This document shows positions 47,202-60,332 of a DNA stretch of 64,000 nt, piece after piece. The notes beneath the pieces were generated by a model that ran no database searches, was not told the DNA's origin, and was given only the letters and a program-made list of their open reading frames with translations. The stretch covers positions 9,920,001 through 9,984,000 of the forward strand of contig OY783214.1 of assembly GCA_963678705.1 (NCBI GenBank), in the 5' to 3' direction. The stretch is from Panorpa germanica. Lineage: Eukaryota; Arthropoda; Insecta; Mecoptera; Panorpidae. Each line of letters starts with the position of its first letter. Position 1 is the stretch's first letter. The translations under genes and the position numbers were made by a program.

Positions 47202-47586
47202 CTTGAGAGACACCTTGTCGGTATCTTTCCGACACAACAAAAGCAGCAAACCATTATCGGTGGCGCTAACCTACGCCCTGATAACGTTTTGGAAACTGTT
47301 AGTGCCTGTCAAGTATTATCGGGAAGAGCTGTGACTTAGGGCACGGGTTGATATTCTGCATTTAGGTTACATGAAGCAGAAACATCCCTTACATCGAAGG
47401 GACAACCATTTCACGATTTAGATGTAGTTTTGTTGAAAGTATAGAATGTTTTTATAGGACGTGACTCAAAGCAACTACGTAAGAAATATAGTAGAGAAAT
47501 ATAGAAGAAGAATGGTACACTTACTCGTACAAGGCTTGTTTATAATATTACTTTAAATAAAAGGTAAATTGGAAAAACACTACAGC
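47202..47586. other. Slightly GC-richer DNA, no gene assigned
   Basis: 47210-47335 has more G+C than its neighbours and stays open in two plus-strand frames for about 40 codons. Neither translation (LSVSFRHNKSSKPLSVALTY, or QQKQQTIIGGANLRPDN) matches a family I know. Confidence 0.25.
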
Positions 47587-47809
47587 AGTATAGTTCAAAT
47601 TACGAGAGTTCGGCGGCGACTCATACTAAAACAAGCTGTGGGGTATAAACTGCCGATATAACTAAAAAGCACTGACTTATTTATTTTTCTATAATGTATA
47701 TAGCAACGAATAAGATGAAATTCATTATCGTATTATTGATTTATACCGCTCTTATAACCTCTTTTAAGTATAAGTCACCACCAAACTATCGTGATTTGGA
47801 CTATAGTGC
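47587..47809. mobile_element. Palindromic MITE, family M1, copy 2
   Basis: Left end GTATAGTTCAAATTACGAGA then GTTCGGCGGCGACTCATAC. The right end read on the other strand is CACTATAGTCCAAATCACGA then TAGTTTGGTGGTGACTTATA. This gives inverted ends of about 40 bp. Aligns along its length to the reverse complement of 25092-25313. TA flanks the TAGTYCAAATYACG ends, suggesting TA-targeted insertion. No coding capacity. Confidence 0.8.
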
Positions 47810-47964
47810 ATTGATAAAAAATCAACATTATTCACTGAAAGCTTTTCACAATCTTACATTTTAAATAAAAAACATGAGATATTTTAGCAACATTTTAAAA
47901 ACGAATATTTATTGTTAGTTAGTGAGCATTAACTAGACAAGATAACTAAAATCACAAGATACAT

Positions 47965-48258
47965 AGATACATGTAACCTTACATTTATGTATTATTTTAC
48001 TTAAACAAAACCTAGTAATATTTAATCTACAAACTTCTTTTTGTTTTAGTATTAAAATCCTGAAAATGTACTTCTTAGGATTTCATAATTCTTAAGAAGT
48101 GTATGAGTATGCCAATTCGCGATAGGGCAGATTTCTTTTTATAAAAGCAGTAAAACAGGTCACAAAACGTTGAATATTAGGAGAGGTCGTTTACGTAACA
48201 TGTTACTTCTTTTATGTTACATAAACCTTAAATACACGTAACATTGTTTAGAGAGAAA
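47965..48258 (+). repeat. Repeat family R-A, uninterrupted copy
   Basis: Contains all blocks in order: GTAACCTTACATTTATGTAT, TTTTACTTAAACAAAACCTA, GAAGTGTATGAGTATGCC, GCAGTAAAACAGGTCACAAA, ACGTTGAATATTAGG and TGTTACATAAACCTTAAATA. Best guide to the family's structure, because the 26155 copy carries a SINE. Confidence 0.7.
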
Positions 48259-48872
48259 CATCTTCAATCACCTTCACCTTATTGATTCAATTCTCTCAAG
48301 AAACTAAATATACTAAAATGTATTTTGATTTGTGAACGATTTAGTTTACCAGTTTTTTTGCATAAAAACTTTTTCATTTTATTAATTGTTCAGTTATTTA
48401 AAAAAATTAAAAAGTAAAAAATACTCTCAGGATGTTTGACTTTTCCGCTTTGTACTACAACTGTTTCTAGTTTTATAACTTTTTATTTAAATACTTTGTT
48501 TATAAGATTATCAAAATATAACAGTTGTCTTTATAACCATCGTTAAAAGAGGGAGTAACTACCATTGAAAAACGTTTAATTTCCTGCAATAAATACCTAA
48601 ATCAAGTCGATAAACAAACTGAAAACTTTTTGATAATTCTGATTCTTTACTATAAAAATACTGGAGCATATATTTCAGATTGATATAATAAATTTTTATA
48701 GAATATTCCGGCTGAAGGTAACCGTATTATCTAGTATATTTTATCGTTCTTCCTTTACATTGAGTATATGTATTTTGTATAGCCAAAAAAAGCTAGTCAT
48801 ATGCAACATATTCACCGCGGGCTGATATTGATAACTAGAAATAGAATAAAAAATTATGAACGTTTGGACCGA
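48259..48872. other. AT-rich DNA, no gene seen
   Basis: Nothing supported. Confidence 0.4.
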
Positions 48873-48930
48873 GGGAATAGGACTCAGCATCGGAAATATG
48901 TCGACGTTAAATAAATTAAATTTAATAAAA
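48873..48930 (+). mobile_element. SINE 3' tail remnant
   Basis: GGGAATAGGACTCAGCATCG, then GAAATATGTCGACGTTAAAT and AAATTAAATTTAATAAA match the SINE end. The body is missing. Open frames on both strands here are incidental. Confidence 0.7.
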
Positions 48931-49374
48931 TATACATTCACAAACATACAAACCATCAAGTTAATAACATTTAAAATAATATATAAAATAAATGATCAAT
49001 GTTATTACAAAAGGTCCGTGACAAAAAGGTTTTTCATAACTGGTATGAAGTATATGTATACAATTCTATGAAGAACATGTTGTATGCTCTAGTTTAGCCG
49101 TTAAGCCATTTATAACGAAGTAGGACGTTTCTGAAGGACAGAAAAAGCTGAACATTCAAAATATCTGAAACTGGGTGGATGCCCGGACGTGATTAGACCG
49201 CCGCATCGTAGAACTGTACCATTGTGAAGAGTTTGTTGTCTAACGAGTTGAAGGGTTAGAACACACTTTTGTCTCAGCTTTTCTGTTTTCACGTTTATTT
49301 ATATTTTCAGCTTGAAACTGACACAGATGTCTATCAGAATATTTGGTGTGTTGAAAACATCCTTTTAACTAGAA
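48931..49374. other. AT-rich DNA, no gene seen
   Basis: Nothing supported; a 60-codon minus-strand frame at 49110 has no recognised domain. Confidence 0.4.
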
Positions 49375-50010
49375 GCCAGTGTACAGCGAGGGGCGGAGAG
49401 GTGATCTAACCCATGCCCACAAAAATTAAATTATGTTCTATTATATCTACAACATTTCAATTCTCAAAGTTCAATTCATAGTTCAAAGTTAAAGTCTTAT
49501 TTCTTTGATGTTAATTGTCAAATTGTTTTTTTTTTTTTTTCAAAATTTGGGATTTTTTTTTCTTTCTAGTTCAATTTTTACCCTCGGCAAAAACTGCACC
49601 CGTGCCCCCAATTAAAATTTTAAAATTTGTAATTTTTTTTTTAATAACATATTTCATTATTAAATAATCCAAAATTTGAGTGTTCTTCAAAGTTTCCTAC
49701 CGGGCCCCCTAAAATTCTCAACGCAACCTTTTCCAATTTTTATTTTTCAAAAAAATTTAGCATTGACCATAATACACATGCCAAATTTCAACTTTCTATC
49801 TTTTATGAAGTAAAGTTATAGAGCAAAAAGCAAAAAATGTTTTTTTAGTTTTTCCAAAATTACGAATTTCCAAGAAATTCTGGGGAAAATCCGAGGACGC
49901 CAAATGTCTTAGAATTTTTTTCTCTATGAAATAGACGATTTTCATTACCATGCGAATCGCGTAAACATATAAACGCTCACTTAGAACATTATAATATAGG
50001 AGGATACTAG
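49375..50010 (-). repeat. Long dispersed repeat (copy 2, minus orientation)
   Basis: Reverse-complement relative of 3266-4025. The strongest part is 49640-50005, where the minus strand reads CCTATATTATAATGTTCTAA, TTTACGCGATTCGCATGG, TTTGGCGTCCTCGGATTTTC, AAAGTTGAAATTTGGCATGT and CGGTAGGAAACTTT. The left part, with CCCGTGCCCCC-type words, is less similar. CAGTGTACAGCGAGGGGCGG at 49379 may be its end. No coding capacity. Confidence 0.6.
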
Positions 50011-50024
50011 TTGAATTTTATTAA

Positions 50025-50085
50025 AAACCTATTGTTAAATGTCTATATGACAGATCGCAATATAAATAAATTTAAATAAAAAACC
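50025..50085 (+). mobile_element. Jockey-like 3' tail remnant
   Basis: TATATGACAGATCGCAATAT followed by AAATAAATTTAAATAAAA matches the last bases of the Jockey fragment at 21365-21640 (TATATGACAGATCGAAAAAT, AAATAATATTAAATAAA). Only the extreme 3' end is present. Confidence 0.5.
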
Positions 50086-51009
50086 AAGAAATATAGTAAA
50101 AGTATCTAGTTACGCAACTAAGATGATTAACATCTAAATGCTTAACGTATCTATCCAAGTCTAGATACATTTTTTGGCAGTTTCATTTATCATATTATAT
50201 TAATAAAGTGACTGTTTTTTAATTAAATATGGATTCAGATTGTAACCACCGAACTTCACAGCATTGCACCACTTCTCACCCTCCTATCTTATCATCCCTT
50301 AACAGTTGTGGAATGCCAATTACATTATATATAATATTTAAATGTAAGGCTTAATTCTAAAGTAGAAATGAGTTTGAGGTTTCTTTATTTGTAGTCGTAA
50401 ATGTTCTGATTGCTAATTTAGTTACCAAATTTCCGCGAAGGAAATTTTCAATTAGATTAAAAGGAAATTAATGTCCCTGGAGGTTTTTACTCGCTCGAAG
50501 GACGGTAGTCGGTAGGCGGTAGGCGGTAGTTCGTACTGATACGATATGTAAGGTCGTGTTGGTACGAATTCCTAAATTATATTTCATTTCACTTTAAACT
50601 CTCGTAAAAATCACTCATAAAAACCAACTCGTTTCACGCAGATACACCACCTCCCCCCTTCCCCCATATTTACCCACTCACGTTTATTATTGTTAATTAA
50701 AATGTATATTTTAAATAAATTTTATTCAACGTTTTAAGTATTATATTAAAATGTATGTTACCAAAAATGATTAAATTCGTTTATTACGTTTTCGTAATCT
50801 TAATGATTCTCTATGTCAGCTACAAAGAATTATATTTAAATATATAAAAAAATATATTTTACTAATAAATTAATTATGTTCCCCTTTTTTATGATTTCAT
50901 ATAGATTCCGTAGAAGATTACTCGTATTAAGTTATTCCAGCTCTTGAAATAAAGAGAGTATGAAATGGAAATGAGTTTTAAAGAATATTAGAAGAAGTTA
51001 AAAACTGAC
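50086..51009. other. AT-rich DNA with a short tandem repeat
   Basis: GGTAGTCGGTAGGCGGTAGG forms a short tandem at 50504-50529, and a C-rich run CCTCCCCCCTTCCCCC is near 50651. No gene seen. Confidence 0.4.
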
Positions 51010-51125
51010 ACGGTAAAAACAATTAGGTTTATTTAACATAATACAATTTCCTTGTTACGTAAACTATTTTACCTAATATACAATTTTGTGACCTATTTAA
51101 CTCTGTATATACATATTTGGTTGGT
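51010..51125 (-). repeat. Repeat family R-A, partial copy, minus strand
   Basis: The minus strand reads TTAAATAGGTCACAAAATTG, TATATTAGGTAAAATAGTTT, ACGTAACA and TATGTTAAATAAACCTAA, matching the right half of the copy at 47965-48258. Confidence 0.5.
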
Positions 51126-51560
51126 AACACTGAGCAGAGATATTACAATTGAATTCTGGTTAGGTGAGCTAACGGTATATATTAGTTGGAGCTAGTAACT
51201 GCCTACTTCCACTTCAACAAAGTAAGTTAGTACATAGCTCGTCTGTCGGTAGAACAGTGACTATGTACCCATGGACTCCGTGAATAACGTTGTAAGGAAT
51301 AACGGCCAGCACAGTTGATATTTGAAGTTGACAGAACTCACTGTGCATAATGTTTAGTTATTATAAAATTAGATAAAAGGAATTGGCAATTTAAATAATA
51401 AACTTTAAATGTCGTTTCTTTGATTTCATGTAAGATAGTATGATTTTAGTTAAACAGTTTAATTATTATAATGTCTATGTAAATTACTAAAATAAAAGAC
51501 TTTCATTTCAAAAGCAAGACATAAGTTTGATTAAAAATGTACAATTCCTAATAAAATTTT

Positions 51561-51562
<2 letters not shown>
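51126..51562. other. AT-rich DNA, no gene seen
   Basis: Nothing supported. Confidence 0.4.

Positions 51563-51638
<76 letters not shown>
51563..51638. repeat. (TA)n microsatellite, about 76 bp
   Basis: Longest pure TA run in the window. Confidence 0.98.
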
Positions 51639-51641
<3 letters not shown>

Positions 51642-54600
51642 GTATATAATATGTTTATGTATATATATCGTGGAAACAGATGCCAGTCGCTATAAAAATA
51701 AATGTAAAAGTACCTTCATTGATTTTCTCAGAAAATGAATATTTAGAATCTAACTAAAAGTTTTTCCCAAAAAAAATCATTTTTGCTATTTTAATATCAG
51801 CTGTCACATCGATGACAGGAACGGTTTGACAGGTATTTAAATTAAGCTACAAATCAACACCCACCATCAAAATATTCATCCCTGTTTCACAATGAATCAT
51901 TGTACCGTTCCGTGACGTCACAGTCACACATTACAAGTACTATCCTTTATTTTAATAAATTTCAGATTATCATTTTATTATGAATAATGTTTTTGTTTCA
52001 TAACTGTGTATGACTGTGTGTAAGGGTATGTGAGTGTGTGTGTGTATTAGTCATTTGCTGTTGAACAAAGGGATTTTTAATTAAGATAAGAGAAAATTAG
52101 TATAACATTTGTGACACAAGTTATTCTTGTGTTTATTATAAACACATGTATTGTGGTTTACTTCCCCGGTACTTTACATTGAACTCTACCATAAGTATAA
52201 GTCATCCTTAGCAGTGGTGTGCTCGATATTTTGATAAGGAGAGGTATACTTAGTTAGATAAATTCAGTTTTCCACTTTTAAACTCTAAATAGAATATTAC
52301 TGTCTATTATAACTTTCTTTTTTATATATTTTGTAAATATTGAACTCCACCACAGTAAATTAGAGCACTTCACTGAAAATTAGTAGTGATTGAAACCAGC
52401 GGATGACATTCAACAGCGAGTTATTAATTTGCCCATATTTCTTAAACTCATAATAGCATATAAACTATATTATATATAATTTAAAAGGATTTTTAACGTT
52501 CTATAGCTACAATTTGAATTTTTTTGATAAAATAAACAATTTACATATACCATGAATGTATAAAATGAAATTTGTACTCTACTTTACACTAGTACTGCTC
52601 TATAGTTATCATATAAACAAAAAAAATATTATATACGCATACTGTAGAAATTAAGAAATCAGATTGGTCTATCAAAAAAAAAAATGCTTTTTCAAAATTC
52701 AAAAACGAAATATTCGGAACCAGCCACAAAGAAATTAATGAAAACAGTTTATTTTTAGCCCATGTTTCGCATTAAATGACGTAGAGAAACATTTCTAAGA
52801 TTATATGACGGTTATTATATCCCCTAAACATTTAAATGCATGAACGCCACTGCCCACAATATATCCTCCTTCTGTGTATGCATTAGTTGATTAGAGTTAT
52901 TCCGTATATTAAGAAAGTTGTCGTGGTCGTATAGTTAGACCTCATATTATGAACGTTGAGATCAGCTGCCACGCATTGCGTATACAATCCTCCATCTCCC
53001 ATCCCCCAGCGCCCCACCTACATCTATTCGCAGAGTAGTTTGTGAAGGGAGGACGGGATAGTGGAAAGGTCATTGGAGATATTTGGAGGGTACATGTTCC
53101 ACTTATCCTTTATTAGATACTTATCTCAACTTCTGCGTGATTAAGAAACTAGACGCTAGTGAAAACGATAAAATTGTTTTAATTTATTTGGTTTTATTAA
53201 CATTTTCTGTGATGACTAAATATGTTTTACATAATGGCTTTTGCGCTAATTAAAATGTTTGACTTTTAGATGATTTAGTTGTATGTATGTATTATGTTTT
53301 AATTAATTATGTTTATATATACTTATACTCGTAATTATAGTGATGTATTACGAACATGAACCTACGTAGTTTATTTCACAATTATAAAATAATACAAAAA
53401 ACCAACCCTATCTGTTGTATTAAGCTCTAATTAATATTGGGAAACGATAATAAATTATGATTATTTATGTAAAATAATTATATGCAAAAACATGCATTTT
53501 TATATACACGGTACATGAATATGTTTATACTTAGGGGAGCACTGATTTTAATATTTCCACCACTGAAATATTATCAGGCGTGACCTGCTGTTCTATTCTA
53601 TCCGAACAATGTAAAAATAACATTCTATTTAAACATTCTATATATTCTCAAATTGATTTATATTCAAAAAGAATTCTACTTCTTGTTTCGTTTGTGATTT
53701 TGGTCAGCATTGTATATTTGCAAGTAACAATTTCTATTGCGAATATACATTTTCATACAAAAGTTTGAGAAAATAAAAAATATAATATTGAAACATATAA
53801 GGTTAATTTTTTTTAATGTATTGGATTGCATCAACTTTCAAAACTAATTAGCACCTAAAAGAATATATTCATTTCTAAACATTTGCAAAATAATTTACAA
53901 CTTATAGATACGAACTTGGGTACTTAAAGTAAAGAGATTAAATTAGTTTTATTGCTAAAGTTAATAAGGTGCTAGAGCGGTCATTTTCAATCAATAGACA
54001 AACGTAATATTTCAGTGACATTTGGCAGATAGTGTGTTTCATTACTAATCTCAGAGTTTGTACATTAGATTAAAATAAAAATATCATCACTCTTCACAGA
54101 AAAATTGCGTTTCTTTATTCATTTAAAATGAAAGATCATATATATATAAATGACAATTTTCCGAGAACGATCGTTAAACTTTATAAGAAATAAACTCTTG
54201 AAAAAATACGTATAAATATATATATAAATATATATATATATATCTTAAAATTACTATTTTTTACTAAAAGAGAAATTATGTACAGAGAAGTGATATACAA
54301 ATATATATCTATGTGTGTCTGTGTGTGTAAGGTCATAAAAATCCTAATAAAAAGGCAGGCCATTATAAAAACCAATATACCATGCAATGTGTTTCCTAAG
54401 CCAAAATTTCGTACAATAAAATCCATTTATGATGTTCCTTATATGTTGTAAAATTTCAATATTTTATACAAGTTAAAAAAGTACTTTAGTATAGACCAGA
54501 TTAAGTTCTGAATAAAAAATATGAAATCTTCATATCATTGCAAATTAGATATATTTTGAAAATTTGCTTTCAATTCCGTTGAAAGTTTTTTATGATATCC

Positions 54601-55032
54601 TCGCAACTTCGCAGCAGTGTTGTTATGTTGGGTGCAGTAGAATGTTGAGAGAACACACCGAATGTCATTGTTATTTTATGAGTAACTCATATGTAACAAA
54701 AGATTTTTTTAAATATTTTAAATGTGAAATATTGAAGACACAAACGTCTTATATAAACAAAAGTGCGTCAATATTTACATTTCCGAACTCTACACACGTG
54801 AAGCTAGCTCTCTGTATAAAATCTTCGCATAAAACTACACAAATTGACTTTGAAAATACGTCATCCAGGTATATTTTTATCTCAGATATTTTATTTTTCA
54901 GTGCCCGCATTTTCTTTTGTTGCTGGGAGACTTGAATTACTATACTTCTAGAATACGTTTGGGAAATAAGAACTTTTACTTCAAAAATATATATTGGAAT
55001 ACATCAGATTTATTGTGTAACTCTACGCGTAT

Positions 55033-55033
<1 letters not shown>
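51639..55033. other. AT-rich DNA with weak element ends and one 123-codon frame
   Basis: CAGTGGTGTGCTCG at 52212 and the reverse complement of the right side, CAGTGGCGTTCATG near 52856, could be hAT-like ends, but their flanks do not match. A short (TG)n run lies at 52033-52046 and an impure (TA)n tract at 54217-54243. The plus-strand open frame at 54564-54935 is the longest in the window. Its translation shows no domain, and one frame of this length is expected by chance in 64 kb of such AT-rich DNA. Confidence 0.3.

Positions 55034-55080
<47 letters not shown>
55034..55080. repeat. (TA)n microsatellite, about 47 bp
   Basis: Pure TA run followed by GTGCGTGTGG. The open frame ending in a poly(Tyr-Ile) stretch is a translation of this run. 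Confidence 0.98.
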
Positions 55081-55083
<3 letters not shown>

Positions 55084-58000
55084 CGTGTGGTCTTTCAACA
55101 AGAGGTGGTGACCTTTCGAATCAACAGAAAAGCGTAATATATTCGTGAAAAGTGATGATATTTTTATTTTAATTTAAAGTATAAAATCTGAAGTTAGTAA
55201 CAGGTCAAAATTGGCGGGAAATTTAAAATAACAGCTGTCAAAGAATTAATATTAGACCACTTTAACTTAACTTAATACGTTAATCTTGTCATTGTTAAAA
55301 TAAATTTAGTTATTAAAGTTTTAATGCATTGCGAGATCATTACGTACGCGCTATATTAATCAATAGAGTTTTTAATTATGTTAATAAGTTATAAAAGGTT
55401 TTACCGATGAGGCTTTTGTGTGGTATTCCTTACCACTGCCTTATCAGTACGTAAGGTATACCTGAGAAGGTCCTCATCAGGATATTACCTACAATTACGT
55501 ATAAGCAATTGACACCTTTGCTGAAACTACCAAATTTGATGCTAATACTCTAAATAACCAAATCCCACTGCATCCGTAATTACAAAATACTTGTAGACCC
55601 GTTGCGTCAAACTCGACAGTCGTAACTAACACCATGGAAGCCAACCTAAATCTAACCAAATGCTGTTTAAGCCCAAACCAATTTAATCTAATCTGAATTA
55701 CAGACTACTGCTAGTTAGTGTTGAACTCAAACACACAAACACAGGACCACAGGACATTGTCTACGTCGTCTACACCGTAGAGTCTATCGTCTGTGCCCTA
55801 TGGTCTACGGTCTATGGCCTATGATCTATGTTGTGCATACTGTCTTTGTTGCCTCTGCTTAATCCGATTAAGTTTATTATTCATTTATACGTCTGCATGT
55901 GTCATAGCTTAACTGGAGCTAGTTTTGAAATAAACTCGTAACAACTGCCGTGCTGAACAGTACTCGTATTATTTAGTTTAGATGGTAGGGAAATCAATTT
56001 CTTAATGGCTCATTTCGTTAAATAAATCAACCAGTAATCTTGTTACTTTCTTGTTGCTTAAACATCTTCTTGTTAGCCTAATGCTGCACAAATTTCTGAC
56101 AATCCAAATTTCGGACGATGTAATGGCGTTACTTGATGTACTGTTACTATGGATAAGATATTTAATTCAAGATCGAGTGAAGCATTAAATTAATCCCATG
56201 CTTGTGAACCAAAGTCAGACATACTTAACGATTTTCACTATGATGAGCTTTTTTTTTTTTGGAAAAGAATATGACATGCACAAATTTTAACAAGAGTTTA
56301 ACTTTATACATTCTATCATGCTTATGTCATATATTTCAAAATAACATAAAAAGGTATTTAAAGGATGGTAGTTCTAAAACTCCATAAATCTGATAAAATT
56401 AGGTAAATATCGTCTAGATAATACGTCCTCTTACATTTATATGACCATCATAAATCAACATATTATAAATAATCCTTTTATAATACAAGGGTTAGGGCTA
56501 GGGTGGATGGATGTACATGGCTGGAATCCAAGCCGCAATGTATTTGGGTGGAAGAACGGTCGACCAAGAGAGGGTGACTTTCTGGCTTCATATTGCGCGA
56601 CCATGCGCACCATACTTGCGGTGAAATCACAAACAATCCGTAACAATTGATTCATAATTAATAATTCTACTTTTTCAAAATTATTTCAATAAAAATGTTA
56701 TAAGTGTTTGCCATTTATTAACAAATATTTATTAATTATTACAAAATTTAGATGTTATATTAAATCTTAAAAAATCTCTTTGCTAGAACACTGCCTTAAT
56801 GTACAGTTAAAAAAACTATGGAACATCTAAGAAAAATTGGAGTACTAAAAATGTTTTTCTTCTTACTTTGGTATAGCAATGGCGAATCTACTACAACCAG
56901 GTCACAATCGGGCTTAAACTTAATATTATTAAGGAAAGCCTTCACCAAAGCATTGGATATATCGTATCAAACGTGGAAGCGAAGAAAAGCAGAAGGGAAA
57001 GCGTATGTAGCGAGCACTACGGCCTTTAGTAGAATCTGTAATATCTGTGTGATTTTAGTACACCTGTGAAAATTTCCCTTTACCAAATGGATGTACGTAT
57101 TACCTGAGCAAGATCATGACTTTCAGTATTATGGATTTCTTACTTTTACTGTGCGAGTTACTTTTAAATCATATCTAATCATCTGTGAAAGAATATATAG
57201 ATAAAATAATTCACTTTTTTCTTGAACATTGGAGACAGTTATACTACTAGTACAACTACGCCACCGACTATTTTTTAGAATAGTGTATAAGATCCAGGTA
57301 ACATTATATATTCCTTGTATATTCATATATGCTCCACAATGTGAAAATAATATCCTGTATATATATTACATATACATGAAATGAATAAACATGACAGTAC
57401 ATACTGTGTACATGCAACAATATTTAAATATGCATTTGCACATACATATGACATACAGTGTAGGTTTTACATCACAACAGCACATACATAGGATATGCAA
57501 TATACATGATTGTATATCCAAATGTTTTCTGGGTAATAACTGATAAATAAATTAGAAGATTCTAATTTCGACCACCGTGATTCATTACCAATTCATTTAT
57601 AAATGATCCTATTAGCTAAACCCCCGATTGAATATCTTCAACACACATTAAACAGTAACTAATTACTGGAACATTCTGATACACGTAGAACATTGCCATG
57701 GTAATCGTAATCCTCTCCTGCTTTATATTCCAACGCTGGGTAATAATGCAGCTGTCGGTGTACCAATTAAATACGTCTACCAATGAACATCCCTGTCCGC
57801 ACATCTTTCAATAGAATAATGAAACTACACCCCTGGATTACCACAGATACGCAGCTATGTATAGTAGATGACTACATCACTGAGAATTGCGTATGATCAT
57901 AAATTGTGAGAATATAATAGAATAATATTATACGCCCTTATTATGTTTATCTTATTTGTAAAATTGTTTGACTATTTAGTTAGAACACAAGAGATATAAA

Positions 58001-58289
58001 TTATGGAAATAGATTTAAATTTAGGAAATAATGGTACATAATTCATGTGTATTGTATTCATTTTTGGAATTATTGATTGGAACAAAATAACATGATCATT
58101 TCAAAATATTTCAATTTTGTAGCAGTGTAGGAAACTTTCAGTAGTGTCCACTAAACAGAGTTATGTTTATTTAAACGTTTAAACAATGTTATTACGATTT
58201 TATCTAATATACAACGTATTGTGACTAATTTTACTGTAAAATCCAAAGTTATTTCTCTATTTTTCGATGCTGTTTACTTCAACTGATTA
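55081..58289. other. AT-rich DNA with a degenerate tandem patch, no gene seen
   Basis: 55758-55831 is an imperfect array of GTCTACG / GTCTATG / CTATGG words. 56441-56650 and 56818-57069 hold open frames of 69 and 83 codons with no recognised domain. 57110-57520 is rich in ACATA words without a defined repeat unit. Confidence 0.35.
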
Positions 58290-58740
58290 TATACAGGGTA
58301 TTCCAATATTCAACAAAAAGCGGGCAACAGAGGGTGGTCCTGCTCATGACTACACAAGAAAAAAAGAAAAAAAAAATTATCTCATTTTGTTTAGGAATTA
58401 GAAAAAAAAAATTTAAAATTTCGAAGATTGAAACACCTAAAGATGTTTTTAACTACCATGACCACAATTTTTCAAATTTACAGATTTTTTTTACAGCTAT
58501 CCACCGCAAACATTAAAAATCCCAGAATGCTAGTAGTTTTTACACAAAAATCAACCAAAATTATTTTTTTCCCTAAATTTTTTAAAGATTTTTACTTTCT
58601 GTCCACTTTAACTCATCGTGGTGTAAAAAAAAAGTCTGAACACTACAGGATTTTTCAGGATTCCAAAACTACTATAATGCTTCAGGAAAACTTTTTTAGT
58701 TTTTATATTTTTGTATTCAATTTTTTGAAATATGTAATTT
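58290..58740 (+). repeat. Probable dispersed repeat with ACAGGGT end
   Basis: Starts ACAGGGTATTCCAATATTCA, then AGGGTGGTCCTGCTCATGAC and T-rich sequence. The start resembles the ACAGGGTG termini at 33750 and 3266, and the body style resembles the long repeat at 49375, but there is no clear alignment. The two open frames here (60 and 104 codons, Lys/Phe-rich) come from A- and T-tracts. Confidence 0.35.
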
Positions 58741-60092
58741 AGTTTATATTCTTTGTAAATAGCATTTGTATTTACTAATTAACTAATCAATTTCATGCTA
58801 GATGTCCTTTATAACTAAGTTCTTTAATTATTTATATCTATTTTCTTTACATATTTATTTCTCTCTCTCTCTGTTTTTGTTTCTTCTATGCATTAGTTGA
58901 TACAATTCGACTTTTGTGCTTCGATTTAATTTAAATATTTTTATTTGTATCTGTGAAGTGAAGTTTATAGAAGTTAATAAACGTATTTTATCTAAATTTA
59001 CAAAATCTATTTTTTCTACAGTCCACTACAAATCCAGTTTTTGACGCAGTACTAAAATTAATGTACAATCTGCCATTTTACACCATTTTTGCTTCTACGT
59101 TACCGGATTGCAACATTTTGGTCGCTGAGAGCGAATGGTATCATTTTTGATCGCTTCAAGACGGATTATATAACAAACATAATTATAGACTTATTAGATT
59201 CGTCATTAGATGGCGTCATAAAAACCGCCAACATAATAGGATACACTCGAAGACACGCCTATAAACATATCTTTTCATTAAGACGATATTTTGTTTACAA
59301 ATGGTATCGTCTTCGTCATTTTGTATTTATCAGAAATTTTGCATAGAATTCTATTTTAAATTAAGTATAATTTCCAAACTATAGCTAGTGGTCATTTTGT
59401 AAACCACACAACCACCAGATTCTCCGGACTTGTGTATAGTAACAAACATAATTACCAACAAAATTTTCTAATGCTATCTCATAACTATCAAAAACTGCAG
59501 ACTAAGTGTAAAGAGAAATTAAATTCATTCTAGAAATGATACGAGCCCGTAGATTCATTTATAACTAGTATTTGCCATTATCCAGACGGTTTAAATTCGT
59601 GTGATGTTTTAGAAAACATTGCACCCTATTCATTACAGCGCAGTTTACAGTATTCCTGCAGATCAGAGACACATTATAAAGTTTTCACAACAGAACTGGA
59701 ATGTACATAAATTAAATAGAGATGGATAAAACGCCTCAGGAACACTGTTTCTATTTCAAACTTAATTCTCGTACATCTGGTAAGTGATAGTTTTCAAATG
59801 CTTCATAGAGTTTGAACCGCATTGTGCTTTTGTAGTAGAACTAATACAATTCTATGATTATATTAGCAATACAATGTTGTGTCCTTGCTTGGAGACGATC
59901 AATGAGCAAAACAATTGTTGTTGAATTTAATATTGTTTGCAACTACATTGTTGTTGGGTGTAGATGTTTTGATTATCTGTATTATTCTACTATATACAAT
60001 GAGATAAAACTTTGAAAGATTTTTAACTGTTGTTTTAATCTCAGAAAATTCGTGACGTAATTTAGAATGATTTCTTATTAAATATTAGATTA
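58741..60092. other. AT-rich DNA, no gene seen
   Basis: A short CTCTCTCTCTCTC run is at 58859-58872. The 85-codon open frame at 59089-59346 has no recognised domain. Confidence 0.35.
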
Positions 60093-60332
60093 TTAGCCAT
60101 TAAAATAAATGTTGGTGTGGAAAACCCAATGTCCAAGAAGAGTGTTATCACTTATCTCGAGAGTGAGGGTAGACCATACAGCGGCATTGGCACTCTTAAA
60201 AGAAATCACTTGGTGCAAGAAGATATGTACAATTGTGGAGAAGGGATAGCAGATCCAGAACATTTGATCTGCCAATGTACAGAAACGGAGGCCTGCAGAA
60301 ATAATTTATACAGAGTTTTGGTAAAAAAGTGA
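60093..60332 (+). mobile_element. LINE polyprotein C-terminal remnant (zinc-knuckle region)
   Basis: The open frame ends at a stop at 60330-60332 and reads SKKSVITYLESEGRPYSGIG, TLKRNHLVQEDMYNCGEGIA, DPEHLICQCTETEACR. It follows the pattern S-(K/R)-x-x-L...TGH..L..HL.....C.CGEGEET-x-EH-x-L-C-x-C found after the RNase H domain of R1/Loa/I-type LINEs. The GIGTLKRNHL segment stands for GHGTLRRHL, and PEHLICQC for PEHILCEC. Some knuckle cysteine and histidine positions are altered. Flanking sequence on both sides no longer codes, so this is a short fossil. Not a host gene; the reverse-strand frame is its shadow. Confidence 0.65.

Noticed and set aside
52212-52856. Possible hAT element with CAGTGG-type ends
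   Set aside because: The ends match only at the first few bases and the flanking octamers do not correspond.
54564-54935. Longest ATG open frame in the window (123 codons)
   Set aside because: No recognisable domain, no splice context, and one frame of this length is roughly what 64 kb of such AT-rich DNA should give by chance.
55400-55490. Possible hammerhead ribozyme (CTGATGAG on the minus strand)
   Set aside because: The conserved GAAA and the required stems do not follow; it looks like an ordinary inverted repeat (GATGAGG / CCTCATC).
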